In this document: positions 8,767 through 16,951 of the stretch, piece after piece
Layout of the letters: every line of letters begins with the position of its first letter
How positions within the stretch are numbered: the stretch's first letter is position 1
Origin: Paracoccaceae bacterium
Lineage (GTDB): Bacteria; Pseudomonadota; Alphaproteobacteria; Rhodobacterales; Rhodobacteraceae
DNA: 64,000 bases
Direction: 5' to 3'
Assembly: GCA_003605175.1 (NCBI GenBank)
Contig: QWDA01000003.1
Span: 318,501-382,500 of the forward strand
Made by a program: the position numbers and the translations under genes
The notes under the pieces: generated by a model
Told to the model about the DNA's origin: nothing
Database searches by the model: none
Seen by the model: only the letters and a program-made list of their open reading frames with translations

Positions 8767-9630
8767 TCAGCCTTCCGGGGCCAGCACGAAATCGAATTCG
8801 CAGACGGCGTCGGGTTCCCTGTCCAGGTCGTAGCCAAGCGCCGCGACATCCCTGGCGGGGAGGACCCTGGCCAGAAGCGATTTCCGCACCCCGAACACCG
8901 CGTCGTTGTCGGTATACTCGGTGCCTTCGAAGAAGATCTCGGTGGTGATCGCGTTCATCCCCGGATGGCGGATGATGTAGTGCAGATGCGCCGCGCGCCA
9001 GGCATGGCGGTCGCCGGCGCGCAGCAGTCTTCCGACCGGCCCGTCGAAGGGCACGGTATAGGGTTTGGGCAGGATGGTCGTATAATAGTAGCGCCCCTGG
9101 TCGTCGGTCTCGAAGATGCCGCGCAGGTCCATCTTGTCCTGTCCCTGCGCCTGCTCCTGTATCGGGTAGGTGCCCGCGCCGTCGGCCTGCCAGGTGTCGA
9201 CGATGGCGCCGGGCAGCGGCTTGTGAAGGGTGTCGGTCACCTTGCCGTGGACCAGGACGCAGGCGCCTTCGCGGCCGCCGGCAAGGTCGGCGCCAAGCTT
9301 CTTGCGGGGCGCGTCGTCGAGGTAGAAGGGGCCGAGGTTCGACCCCTCGGTCGCCCCGCCCTTGGAGTTGATCAGATCGACCAGCGCCGAGAAGCCCACC
9401 ACATCCGACAGCAGGATGAATTCGTGCCGCTCCGGCGTTGAGATCTGACCGCAATCGTAGAGGAAGTTCAGCACACCCATCCACTCTTCGTGGGTGATCT
9501 GGTTCTCGCGCGTGAAGTCGTGGAGGTGGTCTAGAAAGCCGTGAAGCAGCTTCTCGAACCGGCTGCCGGCTTCGGTCCTGAAGGAGTCCTTCACCGCCTG
9601 GGTGATCGTGAACTGATTGATGTCCCGCAT
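8767..9630 (-). CDS. Intradiol ring-cleavage dioxygenase (hydroxyquinol/catechol 1,2-dioxygenase family)
   Basis: This 287-aa protein has a helical N-terminal linker domain followed by the beta-sandwich catalytic domain. Predicted non-haem Fe(III) ligands are Y155 (WQADGAGTY), Y191 (PKPYTVPFDGPVG), H215 and H217 (AHLHY). The NLGPFY segment near 98-103 is also typical. Intradiol enzymes open catechols or hydroxyquinol to muconate or maleylacetate. The ATG at 9630 gives the usual length. The genes that normally follow (maleylacetate reductase, muconate cycloisomerase) are absent; an IclR gene and an amidohydrolase follow instead, so the natural substrate is open. Confidence 0.88.
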   Translation of the reverse strand: MRDINQFTITQAVKDSFRTEAGSRFEKLLHGFLDHLHDFTRENQITHEEWMGVLNFLYDCGQISTPERHEFILLSDVVGFSALVDLINSKGGATEGSNLGPFYLDDAPRKKLGADLAGGREGACVLVHGKVTDTLHKPLPGAIVDTWQADGAGTYPIQEQAQGQDKMDLRGIFETDDQGRYYYTTILPKPYTVPFDGPVGRLLRAGDRHAWRAAHLHYIIRHPGMNAITTEIFFEGTEYTDNDAVFGVRKSLLARVLPARDVAALGYDLDREPDAVCEFDFVLAPEG

Positions 9631-9673
9631 GTTTTTCTTCCCTGGCCCGGTCACCACCCGACACGCCCGATAA

Positions 9674-9742
9674 TTCGGCTTGACGAAAGGCTAGTCGGCT
9701 CCATAATTTTCGGCAAGAGCAAAAATTTTCGGCATACGAAAA
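9674..9742. promoter_or_regulatory. Operator-like repeats in the divergent promoter (IclR candidate)
   Basis: The region between the dioxygenase and the citrate-synthase-like gene holds a perfect dyad TTTTCGGCATACGAAAA at 9726-9742. The same AATTTTCGGCA is repeated directly at 9705-9715 and 9724-9734. A weaker dyad, TTCG-N6-CGAA, lies at 9674-9687. Spacing and symmetry fit an IclR-type regulator controlling both operons. The identity of the binder is inferred from neighbourhood only. Confidence 0.6.
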
Positions 9743-9753
9743 GAGGAGATGCC

Positions 9754-10566
9754 ATGCGAATCGGAAAGCAGGACCGGGCCTTTACCGCCATTGCGACGTC
9801 GGATGCCGAAAGCGTGACGGTGCGCGGCCTCGATCTCTGCGAGGAGCTGATCGGCAGGATCAACTTCACCGACTATTTCTGGCTCCTCGTTCTGGGCGAG
9901 AAGCCGAGCGGGGCGCAGCGCGACATGATGGATGCCTGTCTTGTCGCCATTGCCGAGCATGGGCTTGTCCCCTCGGTTCAGGCCGCGCGGATGACGCTGG
10001 CCGCCGGTCCCGATGCCTGGCAGGGGGCCATGGCCGCCGGGCTGCTCGGCATGGGAAGCGTCGTCGCGGGCAGTTCCGAGGCCGCGGGCCGCTATCTTGC
10101 CGAGGTCATCGCGAAGGCCGAAGCGGACGGCACCGATATCGAGACCGCCGCCATCGCCAGCCTGAGAGACTGCAAGGCGCAGAGGAAGAAGGTCGCCGGT
10201 CTCGGCCACCCGCAGCACAGTTCCGGCGACCCGCGCGCCGACCGGCTGCTCGCCATCGCCGACGATCTGGGGATCTCCGGCAAGTATATCGAGACCCTGC
10301 GCATCCTAGGCAGGCACGCCCCCGGCATCATCGAACGGCCGCTGCCCATCAATGTCTCGGGCGCGATACCGGCCTGCATCCTCGACGCCGGCTGGCCGCT
10401 CGAGGCGATCAAGGCGGTGCCGCTCCTGGCCCGCGCCGCCGGGCTCTCGGCCCATCTCTTCGAAGAGGCCGGCCGTTCGATCGGGTTCATCATGTCGCAC
10501 CAGGCCGATCTTGCCATCGACTATGACGGCAAGCCGTCGAAGCGCCGTTCCCCGGCGGCGGAGTAG
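9754..10566 (+). CDS. Citrate synthase-like / citryl-CoA lyase-family protein
   Basis: This 270-aa all-helical protein of the citrate synthase superfamily is shorter than true citrate synthase and similar in size to proteins annotated as citryl-CoA lyase. The region GLGHPQHSSGDPRA corresponds to the GHRVYK..DPRA active-site segment, so that His is kept. The usual LHGGA is replaced by VVAGSSE, and the usual NVD is replaced by NVSGA, so two catalytic positions look changed. The start at 9754 follows AAGAGGAGAT. It stands 4 nt before a CoA-transferase, suggesting that it acts on a CoA thioester made there; lyase or condensing activity is unproven. Confidence 0.75.
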   Translation: MRIGKQDRAFTAIATSDAESVTVRGLDLCEELIGRINFTDYFWLLVLGEKPSGAQRDMMDACLVAIAEHGLVPSVQAARMTLAAGPDAWQGAMAAGLLGMGSVVAGSSEAAGRYLAEVIAKAEADGTDIETAAIASLRDCKAQRKKVAGLGHPQHSSGDPRADRLLAIADDLGISGKYIETLRILGRHAPGIIERPLPINVSGAIPACILDAGWPLEAIKAVPLLARAAGLSAHLFEEAGRSIGFIMSHQADLAIDYDGKPSKRRSPAAE

Positions 10567-10570
10567 GCGC

Positions 10571-11716
10571 ATGGTCAAGATCCTCAAGGATATCCGCGTC
10601 GTCGAGCTCGGCACCTACATCACCGGCCCGGCGGCGGGCCTGCACCTGGCCGATCTCGGGGCCGACGTCATCAAGGTCGAACGGCCCGGTACCGGCGACC
10701 CGTTTCGCGCCTTCAAGGGCGGGCTCTACTCGCCGCATTACCAGACCTACAACCGCAACAAGCGTTCCATCGCGCTCGACACGAAGAACCCCGCCGATCT
10801 CGAGACGTTGCACGATCTGGTTGCCACGGCGGATGTCTTCATCCAGAACTTCCGCCCCGGAGTCGCGGAGAAACTCGGCGCGGGGGAGGAGGAGCTGCGC
10901 AGGCACCGACCCGACCTGATCTATTGCGCCATCTCGGGCTTCGGCACCTCGGGCCCGTCCCGCGACCGGCCCGCGTATGACACCGTCGCACAGGCCGCCA
11001 GCGGGTATCTCCGCCTGCTCACGCCTCCCGCCAGCCCCCGCGTCATCGGCCCCGCCATCGCGGATGCCGTCACCGGGCAATATGCCGCCATGGGCATCCT
11101 CGCCGCGCTGCTGGAACGCGCCAGGACGGGCGAGGGGCGGCGGCTCGACATCTCGATGCTCGAGGCCATGTGCCACTTCAACCTCGACAGCTTCACGCAT
11201 TACTATTCGGTGGGCGAGGTCATGGGGCCGCTCTCGCGCCCCGTCGTGTCGCAATCCTACACCTTCGAATGTTCGGACGGAAAATGGATCGCGATCCACT
11301 TGTCCTCGCCCGAGAAGTTCTGGGAGGGGCTTCTGGCCGCGACCGGCCAGGAACGGCTCGGGGACGACCCGCGCTTCGCGGAGCGGCTCGCACGGGTCGA
11401 GCACCAGGACGACCTGATCGAGCACTTCGCGCCGGTCTTCCGCGAAAAGCCGCGCGATGCCTGGTGCGATCTCCTGCTCGCGAACGAGGTGCCGCATTCT
11501 CCGGCCTACGATTCGAACGAGGCGCTGGAGGATCCGCAGGCGCAGCACCTGAACATCAGGATCGCGGCGCCTTCGTCGGAGCTCGGAACCTTCACCACGG
11601 TCCGCCCGCCCTACAATTTCGATGGTGCGCCGGAACTCGATGTGCTGCCGCCGCCGGTGCTTGACGAGCATGGCGACGAGATCCGCGCCGAACTTGCCCG
11701 GAGGAAAGCAGGCTAG
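10571..11716 (+). CDS. Class III CoA-transferase (CaiB/BaiF family)
   Basis: This 381-aa protein opens with the family signature (VVELGTYITGPAAG, then LADLGADVIKVERPG). It has NRNKRSIALD and the IADAVTG segment, whose D165 corresponds to the aspartate that forms the acyl anhydride in formyl-CoA transferase. These dimeric enzymes move CoA between carboxylic acids. The start is the ATG at 10571, 4 nt after the previous stop. With a citrate-synthase-like partner and a TRAP importer it probably activates an acid derived from the imported compound or from ring cleavage. Confidence 0.9.
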   Translation: MVKILKDIRVVELGTYITGPAAGLHLADLGADVIKVERPGTGDPFRAFKGGLYSPHYQTYNRNKRSIALDTKNPADLETLHDLVATADVFIQNFRPGVAEKLGAGEEELRRHRPDLIYCAISGFGTSGPSRDRPAYDTVAQAASGYLRLLTPPASPRVIGPAIADAVTGQYAAMGILAALLERARTGEGRRLDISMLEAMCHFNLDSFTHYYSVGEVMGPLSRPVVSQSYTFECSDGKWIAIHLSSPEKFWEGLLAATGQERLGDDPRFAERLARVEHQDDLIEHFAPVFREKPRDAWCDLLLANEVPHSPAYDSNEALEDPQAQHLNIRIAAPSSELGTFTTVRPPYNFDGAPELDVLPPPVLDEHGDEIRAELARRKAG

Positions 11717-11760
11717 AATATCAATCGGCGGTCGACCGGCCGCATTCAGGGAGGAAGCAA

Positions 11761-12810
11761 ATGAAGATCTTACATGGCGCGCTTCTGGGCGCTGTGCTGG
11801 CCTTGCCGGTGCAGGCGCAGGAAACCATCAACCTGACCGTAGCCTCCAGCCACCCGACCGTCGTGCCCTGGGTCGGCATGATCCAGACGCATTTCATGGC
11901 GAAGACCGACGCGCTTCTGGCCGAGACCGGCAATTACAGGATCGAGTGGAACGAGGCCTTCGGTGGCCAGCTCTACAAGGCGAACGCCACGCTCACCACC
12001 GTCGAGGAGGGGATCACCGATATCGGATGGGTCTTCTCGTTCCTCGAACAGGCCAAGCTGCCGCTGAGCCAGGGCTCGTCCAACGCGCCCTTTGCCACCT
12101 CGAACCCGCCGGTTCTGCTCTCCGTCATGACGGATCTCATCGAGAACAACGCGGCGTTCAGAAACGAATGGGAACAGCACAATCTGAAGGTGCTCGGGCT
12201 CACCGCGACCGACCTTTACGATTTCTACCTGAAGGAGCCGATCTCCGGCATCGACGACCTCGAGGGCCGCAAGATCTCCGCCCCCGGCGTTCTCGGCAAC
12301 TGGCTTCGCGGAACCGGGGCCAACGCCGTCGACGGCTCGCTGCCGACCTACTACACCGACGTGCAGACCGGCGTTTCCGACGGGGTGCTCTCGCTCGCCC
12401 TCGGTGCCCTTCCGATCAAGCTCTATGAAGTGGCCCCGTATATCGCGCGTTTCGATGGCGGCTCGGTCTTCTCGGGCGCCGTCGCCATCAACCGCGACAC
12501 CTGGGACAGCCTTCCCGAGGAAGTGCAGAACGCGATGGTCGAGGCCGGCAAGTACTACACCGAAAGCCACGGGCAGGATCTTGTCGACCGCCACGAATTC
12601 GCGCTGAACAAGATGGTCGAGCTGGGGGCCACGATCGTCGAGATGCCGGAGGGCGAAACCGCGAAATGGGTTGGCAAGCTGCCCGATATCGCGGGGGACT
12701 GGGCGGCCCCGCTCGAAGAACGCGGTATCCCGGCCAGAGAATTCCTTGCCGCCTATATGCAGGGTCTCCACGATGCCGGGGAAACCCCGGCGCGCGACTG
12801 GGGCAAGTAG
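11761..12810 (+). CDS. TRAP transporter substrate-binding protein (DctP family)
   Basis: This is a 349-aa periplasmic solute-binding protein. A Sec signal peptide (MKILHGALLGAVLALPVQAQ) precedes a mature domain with the GGQLYKAN, EGITDIGWVFSF and SLALGALPIKLYEVAPYI segments usual in DctP. The gene begins 44 nt after the CoA-transferase, with GGAGGAAGCAA as ribosome-binding site. The ligand is likely a carboxylate; in this setting an aromatic acid or its cleavage product is a reasonable guess. Confidence 0.92.
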   Translation: MKILHGALLGAVLALPVQAQETINLTVASSHPTVVPWVGMIQTHFMAKTDALLAETGNYRIEWNEAFGGQLYKANATLTTVEEGITDIGWVFSFLEQAKLPLSQGSSNAPFATSNPPVLLSVMTDLIENNAAFRNEWEQHNLKVLGLTATDLYDFYLKEPISGIDDLEGRKISAPGVLGNWLRGTGANAVDGSLPTYYTDVQTGVSDGVLSLALGALPIKLYEVAPYIARFDGGSVFSGAVAINRDTWDSLPEEVQNAMVEAGKYYTESHGQDLVDRHEFALNKMVELGATIVEMPEGETAKWVGKLPDIAGDWAAPLEERGIPAREFLAAYMQGLHDAGETPARDWGK

Positions 12811-12819
12811 GGCCGGGAC

Positions 12820-13374
12820 TTGACGCGGGATGAAAACACCGCCGCCTCCCCCACGGGGGAGGTGCAGGAAACCGCGCTGGAACGGGGCTGGCACCGGCTG
12901 GTCGAGGCCTTCGCCGCGCTCGGAACCGTTCTGATCGGTGTCCTCATGGTCATCATCTGTGCCGACATCGTGGCCCGGAACGCCATGGGGGCTTCGCTGC
13001 CGCTGGTCTCCGAAGGTGGCGCGCTTCTGGTCGTCACCCTGGTCGCCCTGCAGCTTGCCGCGACCGTCCGTGCCGGACGGCTGGCGCGGACGGAGGTCTT
13101 CATCATCCCCTTCACCGACCGCTTCCCGAGGGCAGGGGCCATCCTCGCCGCCTTCTACGATCTGACCGGCGCCGTGATCCTGGGCATCATCGCCTGGGCC
13201 TCGATCCGCGTCGTCGGGAAAGATCTGGCGGCGGCCGAGTTCATCGGCATCAGCGGAATGGCCACCCTTCCGACATGGCCCTTCCGGGTGCTGATCCTGG
13301 CGGGCTTTGCCGTCGCCGCCCTCGAATTCGCCGTCCGCCTGCTTGCGGCGCTGCGTGGCAGGCCGCTCCCATGA
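12820..13374 (+). CDS. TRAP transporter small permease (DctQ family)
   Basis: This is a 184-aa membrane protein with four hydrophobic helices and the DIVARN motif (about residues 48-53) seen in DctQ proteins. It starts at a TTG (12820), 9 nt after dctP; no ATG upstream of the first helix is available. Its stop overlaps the dctM start (ATGA). It pairs with the large permease in sodium-driven import. Confidence 0.88.
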   Translation: MTRDENTAASPTGEVQETALERGWHRLVEAFAALGTVLIGVLMVIICADIVARNAMGASLPLVSEGGALLVVTLVALQLAATVRAGRLARTEVFIIPFTDRFPRAGAILAAFYDLTGAVILGIIAWASIRVVGKDLAAAEFIGISGMATLPTWPFRVLILAGFAVAALEFAVRLLAALRGRPLP

Positions 13375-14681
13375 GCCCTTTCGACATCGGGGCAGGGGCC
13401 ATTGGCGTTCTCGTCGTCCTGATCGTGATCGGCATGCCGATCGGCATCGGCATGCTCGCCGTCTCGCTGGCCGCCGTCGCGCTGATCCGCAACGAGACCG
13501 TCGCCATCCGCATGATGACGCAGGTCGCCAATGACAGCCTCGAGGAATACCTCTTCGCCGTGGTCCCCCTCTTCGTGCTCATGGGCCTCCTTGTGACCGT
13601 CTCCGGCGTCGGCAAGGACACGTTCGACGTGTTCCAGAAGTTTCTTCGCCGCGTCACCGCCGGCCTCGGCGTCGCCACGGTCTTCGCCAATGCCGTCTTT
13701 GCGGCCATCACCGGCATCTCCATCGCCTCGGCGACGGTCTTCAGCCGTATCGCCGTGCCCGAGATGCGGCGTCACGGCTATACCAGGCGCTTCGCCACCG
13801 GTGTCGTTGCGGGCTCCTCCGTCCTCGGCATGCTGATCCCGCCATCGCTTCTGATGATCGTCTATGCCGTTCTTGCCGAGCAATCGGTGGGCCGCATGTT
13901 CCTGGCCGGCGTCGGCCCCGGCATCCTGCTGGCCCTTGCCTTTACCGCGACGATCCTGCTCCTCGCCACGACCCGCCGCGGGTTCGTCTTCGAGGTGGGC
14001 GACACCGCCGGGTATCACGACATCGGCGCTCTCGACGTCGTGCGGAAATCGATTCCCATCGCAGCGCTCATGGGGCTTGTGCTCGGCGGGCTCTACGGCG
14101 GGTTTCTCAACCCGACCGAGGCCGGCGCGGCCGGCGCCTTCGGCGCGCTGGTGATCGCGCTTCTCCGCCGCTCGCTCGACCGCGCCAGCTTCTGGCGGCT
14201 CCTGGTCGAGACCGGTCAGATCACCGTCGCCGTGCTCTTTCTCATCCTTGCCGCCACGTTCTTCAGCCGCATGCTCGCGCTCTCCGGGGTGCCGCGCGAA
14301 CTGGCCCAGTTCTTTCTCTCCGGCAATATCGGCCCCTATGGCTTCCTGTTTGCATATGTCGTCCTGATCGTCGCGCTCGGCTGCCTGATCGACTCGATCT
14401 CGATCATGCTCATCGTCCTGCCCATCGCGTTACCCGTGGCCGACCAGGCCGGTTTCGATCTCGTCTGGTTCGGCGTCGTCACGGTGATCGCCGTGGAAAT
14501 CGGCCTCCTGACACCGCCCTTCGGCCTTTCGGTCTACACGATCAAATCGGCAATGGACGATCCCGACCTGAAGGTGGGCGAGATCTTCCGTGGTGCCATC
14601 CCGTTCGTTCTCGCGATGCTGGCCACGCTGGCCGTCATCATCATCGTTCCCGCTACGGCCACCTGGCTGGCCCGGCTCTGA
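13371..14681 (+). CDS. TRAP transporter large permease (DctM family)
   Basis: This 436-aa polytopic permease has about 12 helices. It contains GMPIGIGM near the start, the SVLGMLIPPSLLMIVYAV segment and a second EIGLLTPPFGLSVY repeat, the two inverted halves of DctM. The ATG at 13371 overlaps the dctQ stop by 4 nt and removes an out-of-context extension. It completes the DctPQM importer of the catabolic island. Confidence 0.93.
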   Translation: MSPFDIGAGAIGVLVVLIVIGMPIGIGMLAVSLAAVALIRNETVAIRMMTQVANDSLEEYLFAVVPLFVLMGLLVTVSGVGKDTFDVFQKFLRRVTAGLGVATVFANAVFAAITGISIASATVFSRIAVPEMRRHGYTRRFATGVVAGSSVLGMLIPPSLLMIVYAVLAEQSVGRMFLAGVGPGILLALAFTATILLLATTRRGFVFEVGDTAGYHDIGALDVVRKSIPIAALMGLVLGGLYGGFLNPTEAGAAGAFGALVIALLRRSLDRASFWRLLVETGQITVAVLFLILAATFFSRMLALSGVPRELAQFFLSGNIGPYGFLFAYVVLIVALGCLIDSISIMLIVLPIALPVADQAGFDLVWFGVVTVIAVEIGLLTPPFGLSVYTIKSAMDDPDLKVGEIFRGAIPFVLAMLATLAVIIIVPATATWLARL

Positions 14682-14695
14682 CAGGTAGATACCCA

Positions 14696-15223
14696 ATGCC
14701 CGATCTTCTCGTTGTTCCCGGAAGCCTGCGCGAAGCCTCTTCCTCCCGTGCCGCTGCCCGCACCCTGGCCCGGCGCCTGGAGGGCCGCGCCGCCTGCACG
14801 ATCGCGGATGTCGGGCGGCTTCCGCACTACAATGCCGATGTGACCGACGACCCGAATGTCGCGCGCTTCATAGAACAGGTGGGTGCCGCCGACGGCATCC
14901 TTTTCGTCACGCCGGAGTACAATTACAGCATCCCCGGCGTGCTGAAGAACGCGATCGACTGGGCCTCGCGCCCGGCCTACGCCTCGGTTTTCAAGGACAA
15001 GCCCTGCTTTGTCGTCAGCGTCTCCGGCGGCGCGCTTGGCGGTGTCCGCGCGCAGGCGCATCTCAAGTACATACTGAACGGCATGCTGGCGCGTGTGTTT
15101 CCCGCGAAAGAGGTCGTGGTCCCGCAGGCGAACGCAAAGGTCGCCGACGGCATGCTCAACGACGAAGACACGCTCGCCTTCGCCGAGGCCGAGATCCGGC
15201 CGTTCCTCGACAGTCTCGGCTGA
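14696..15223 (+). CDS. NAD(P)H-dependent FMN reductase family protein
   Basis: This 175-aa flavodoxin-like protein has the phosphate-binding PGSLREASSSR near residues 8-18 and the PEYNYSIPG segment that contacts FMN. Related enzymes (ChrR, YieF, SsuE groups) reduce quinones, chromate or free FMN. It is the last gene of the plus-strand operon, 14 nt after dctM. It could keep a hydroxyquinol-type intermediate reduced or feed electrons to an oxygenase, but no flavin monooxygenase is nearby. Confidence 0.85.
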   Translation: MPDLLVVPGSLREASSSRAAARTLARRLEGRAACTIADVGRLPHYNADVTDDPNVARFIEQVGAADGILFVTPEYNYSIPGVLKNAIDWASRPAYASVFKDKPCFVVSVSGGALGGVRAQAHLKYILNGMLARVFPAKEVVVPQANAKVADGMLNDEDTLAFAEAEIRPFLDSLG

Positions 15224-15323
15224 CATGCCGACCTGACGGGCGCTTGCGGCGATGCTGCGGCGGCCGGGCGCCCCCGGCACGACGAGCGGCAGAGCGCGAC
15301 GGCAGCCGCCGTTCGAGCATTTT

Positions 15324-15893
15324 CTATCCGGTGCATCGGGCGGTCAGCAACCTGACCGCTTCGTCGAAGATCGAAACGCGTTCGGCAGCGCGTGCGGCCA
15401 GGTGCGCGCCTTCGAGAAGCGCCAGCGCCGCGCGTGCCTCTCCGCCGGGATCCTTGACGGCCTGGATGGTCCGGTCGGCCGCACCTCGCGCGAAAACCGC
15501 CTCGAGCCGGTCGATCATGTCGGAGCGGAAGCCGCTGATCTCCTCCAGCACATCCCCGGCAAGGCTTTCCCGGCTGATCGTCAGTGCCACGCAGAGGCAA
15601 AGGCTTCGGCCCTCGTTCAACGCGTCCCGGTACAGCGAGACGAGGGCGCAAAGCTGCGCGCCGCCCGTCTGCCGGCGGGCTGCGATCCCATCGCAAGCCG
15701 CCATCATCTTTACCCGGTAGCGGCGCATGAGTTCTGTCGAGAGCACCGCTTTGGTCGCGAAATGGTAATGGATCGACGCAGTGCGAATTCCGACGGCATC
15801 GGCAAGGTCGGCATAGCTGAAGCCGTCGAACCCGCGCGCCCGGGCTGCCTGTTCGGCGGCATCAAGAAGGGCTGTCTTCGTGTCGGTCGTCAT
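15324..15893 (-). CDS. TetR-family transcriptional regulator
   Basis: This 189-aa regulator has an N-terminal TetR helix-turn-helix (FSYADLADAVGIRTASIHYHF, about residues 26-46) and an all-helical ligand domain containing several cysteines. I chose the ATG at 15893; an upstream ATG at 15929 lies inside the preceding gene. It is the last gene of the five-gene minus-strand operon. The perfect palindrome at 18978-18993, on the promoter of that operon, is its probable operator, giving autoregulation with the structural genes. Confidence 0.88.
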   Translation of the reverse strand: MTTDTKTALLDAAEQAARARGFDGFSYADLADAVGIRTASIHYHFATKAVLSTELMRRYRVKMMAACDGIAARRQTGGAQLCALVSLYRDALNEGRSLCLCVALTISRESLAGDVLEEISGFRSDMIDRLEAVFARGAADRTIQAVKDPGGEARAALALLEGAHLAARAAERVSIFDEAVRLLTARCTG

Positions 15894-15900
15894 GGCGCCA

Positions 15901-16950
15901 TCACACCGGTTCGCGCGCGGTGAGCGCAAGCGCGATTTCCGCGGCCTCGAGCGCGCCTTCCAGATAGCCGCCGAAGCGGGGCGCGGTTTCGGTGCCGCTC
16001 AGGATCAAACGGTCGTCCCAGATCCCGGTGAGCGTGCGCGGCAGCCCGTAATGGGGATGCGTGTAAAGCGGGCGTTGATCGTGTTCCGTCGCCGTGAAGC
16101 GGTCAAACGCCCAGTCCTTGACGATCAGCCTGGACGGTGCCGCGGCTTCGGGGCCGAACAGGCGGCCCAGTTGCGAGCGGAGTGCGTCTTTCAGGCCGTT
16201 CATGTCGCGACGGGCCGCTGGGACAATGCCGATGAAGCCGAAAAGCGCGAATGGCCCGCCATCGGCCGGCGACGCATCGTGGATCTCTACCATCGGGCCG
16301 CGTCGGCTCATCGCGTCGCCGGACAGGCCGGCCTCGCGCCAGAACGGCCGCTCGTAGGTCGCGATGGCCTTGGCCTGTCCGGCCATCCAGGTGGGGATCG
16401 CGTCCATGGCTTGAAGCACCGCCGGCGGCAAGGCCGGCGCGAAGCCGAGCCCGCGTGCCAGGCGCGGCGGAAGCGCAAGCACCACGCGCTCGGCGTGAAA
16501 CGCCTCTCCGGCCTGGGTGACGACCTCGACGCCTCGCGCGGTTTTCGTTAGCCGCGTGACCGGCGTTGCGAGATGGATGCGGTCTTGCGGCAGCTCATGC
16601 GACAGCGCCTCGATCAGCCGTCCGAGGCCGCCCTCAAGGCGCCAGGATCCCTCCATCGAGGCGAAACCGCGCCCGCGTTCGATGCGGCCCTGCTCGTCCT
16701 CGAAGGTCAGGGCGCCGGTGCCGTACTGGTCGAACCGCCTCAGCCCGAGCCGCGAGATCAGCGCCGCGATCCGGGGCTGGCCGGGCCAGAACCAGGCCGG
16801 TCCGAGATCGAGGCCGTCTTCGCTCAGGATGCGCCCGCCAAGCCGGTCGCGCGCCTCGCCAAGCCGGACGTCCCGCCCCGCCGCGTGCAGTTGGCGGGCA
16901 AGCGACAGGCCGGAAAGACCGCCGCCGATGACGAGTATCTCGCTCTTCAT
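15901..16950 (-). CDS. FAD-dependent amine oxidase-like flavoprotein
   Basis: This 349-aa flavoprotein has the N-terminal dinucleotide-binding motif VIGGGLSGLSLARQL (residues about 6-20), followed by the second glycine segment RLGGRI of the amine oxidase family. A C-terminal LSGTETAPRFGGYLEGAL binds the flavin tail. It is shorter than most monoamine oxidases. The ATG is at 16950, 1 nt after the SDR stop. The substrate is unknown; with GST, cupin and SDR partners it may serve detoxification. Confidence 0.85.
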   Translation of the reverse strand: MKSEILVIGGGLSGLSLARQLHAAGRDVRLGEARDRLGGRILSEDGLDLGPAWFWPGQPRIAALISRLGLRRFDQYGTGALTFEDEQGRIERGRGFASMEGSWRLEGGLGRLIEALSHELPQDRIHLATPVTRLTKTARGVEVVTQAGEAFHAERVVLALPPRLARGLGFAPALPPAVLQAMDAIPTWMAGQAKAIATYERPFWREAGLSGDAMSRRGPMVEIHDASPADGGPFALFGFIGIVPAARRDMNGLKDALRSQLGRLFGPEAAAPSRLIVKDWAFDRFTATEHDQRPLYTHPHYGLPRTLTGIWDDRLILSGTETAPRFGGYLEGALEAAEIALALTAREPV

Positions 16951-16951
16951 G

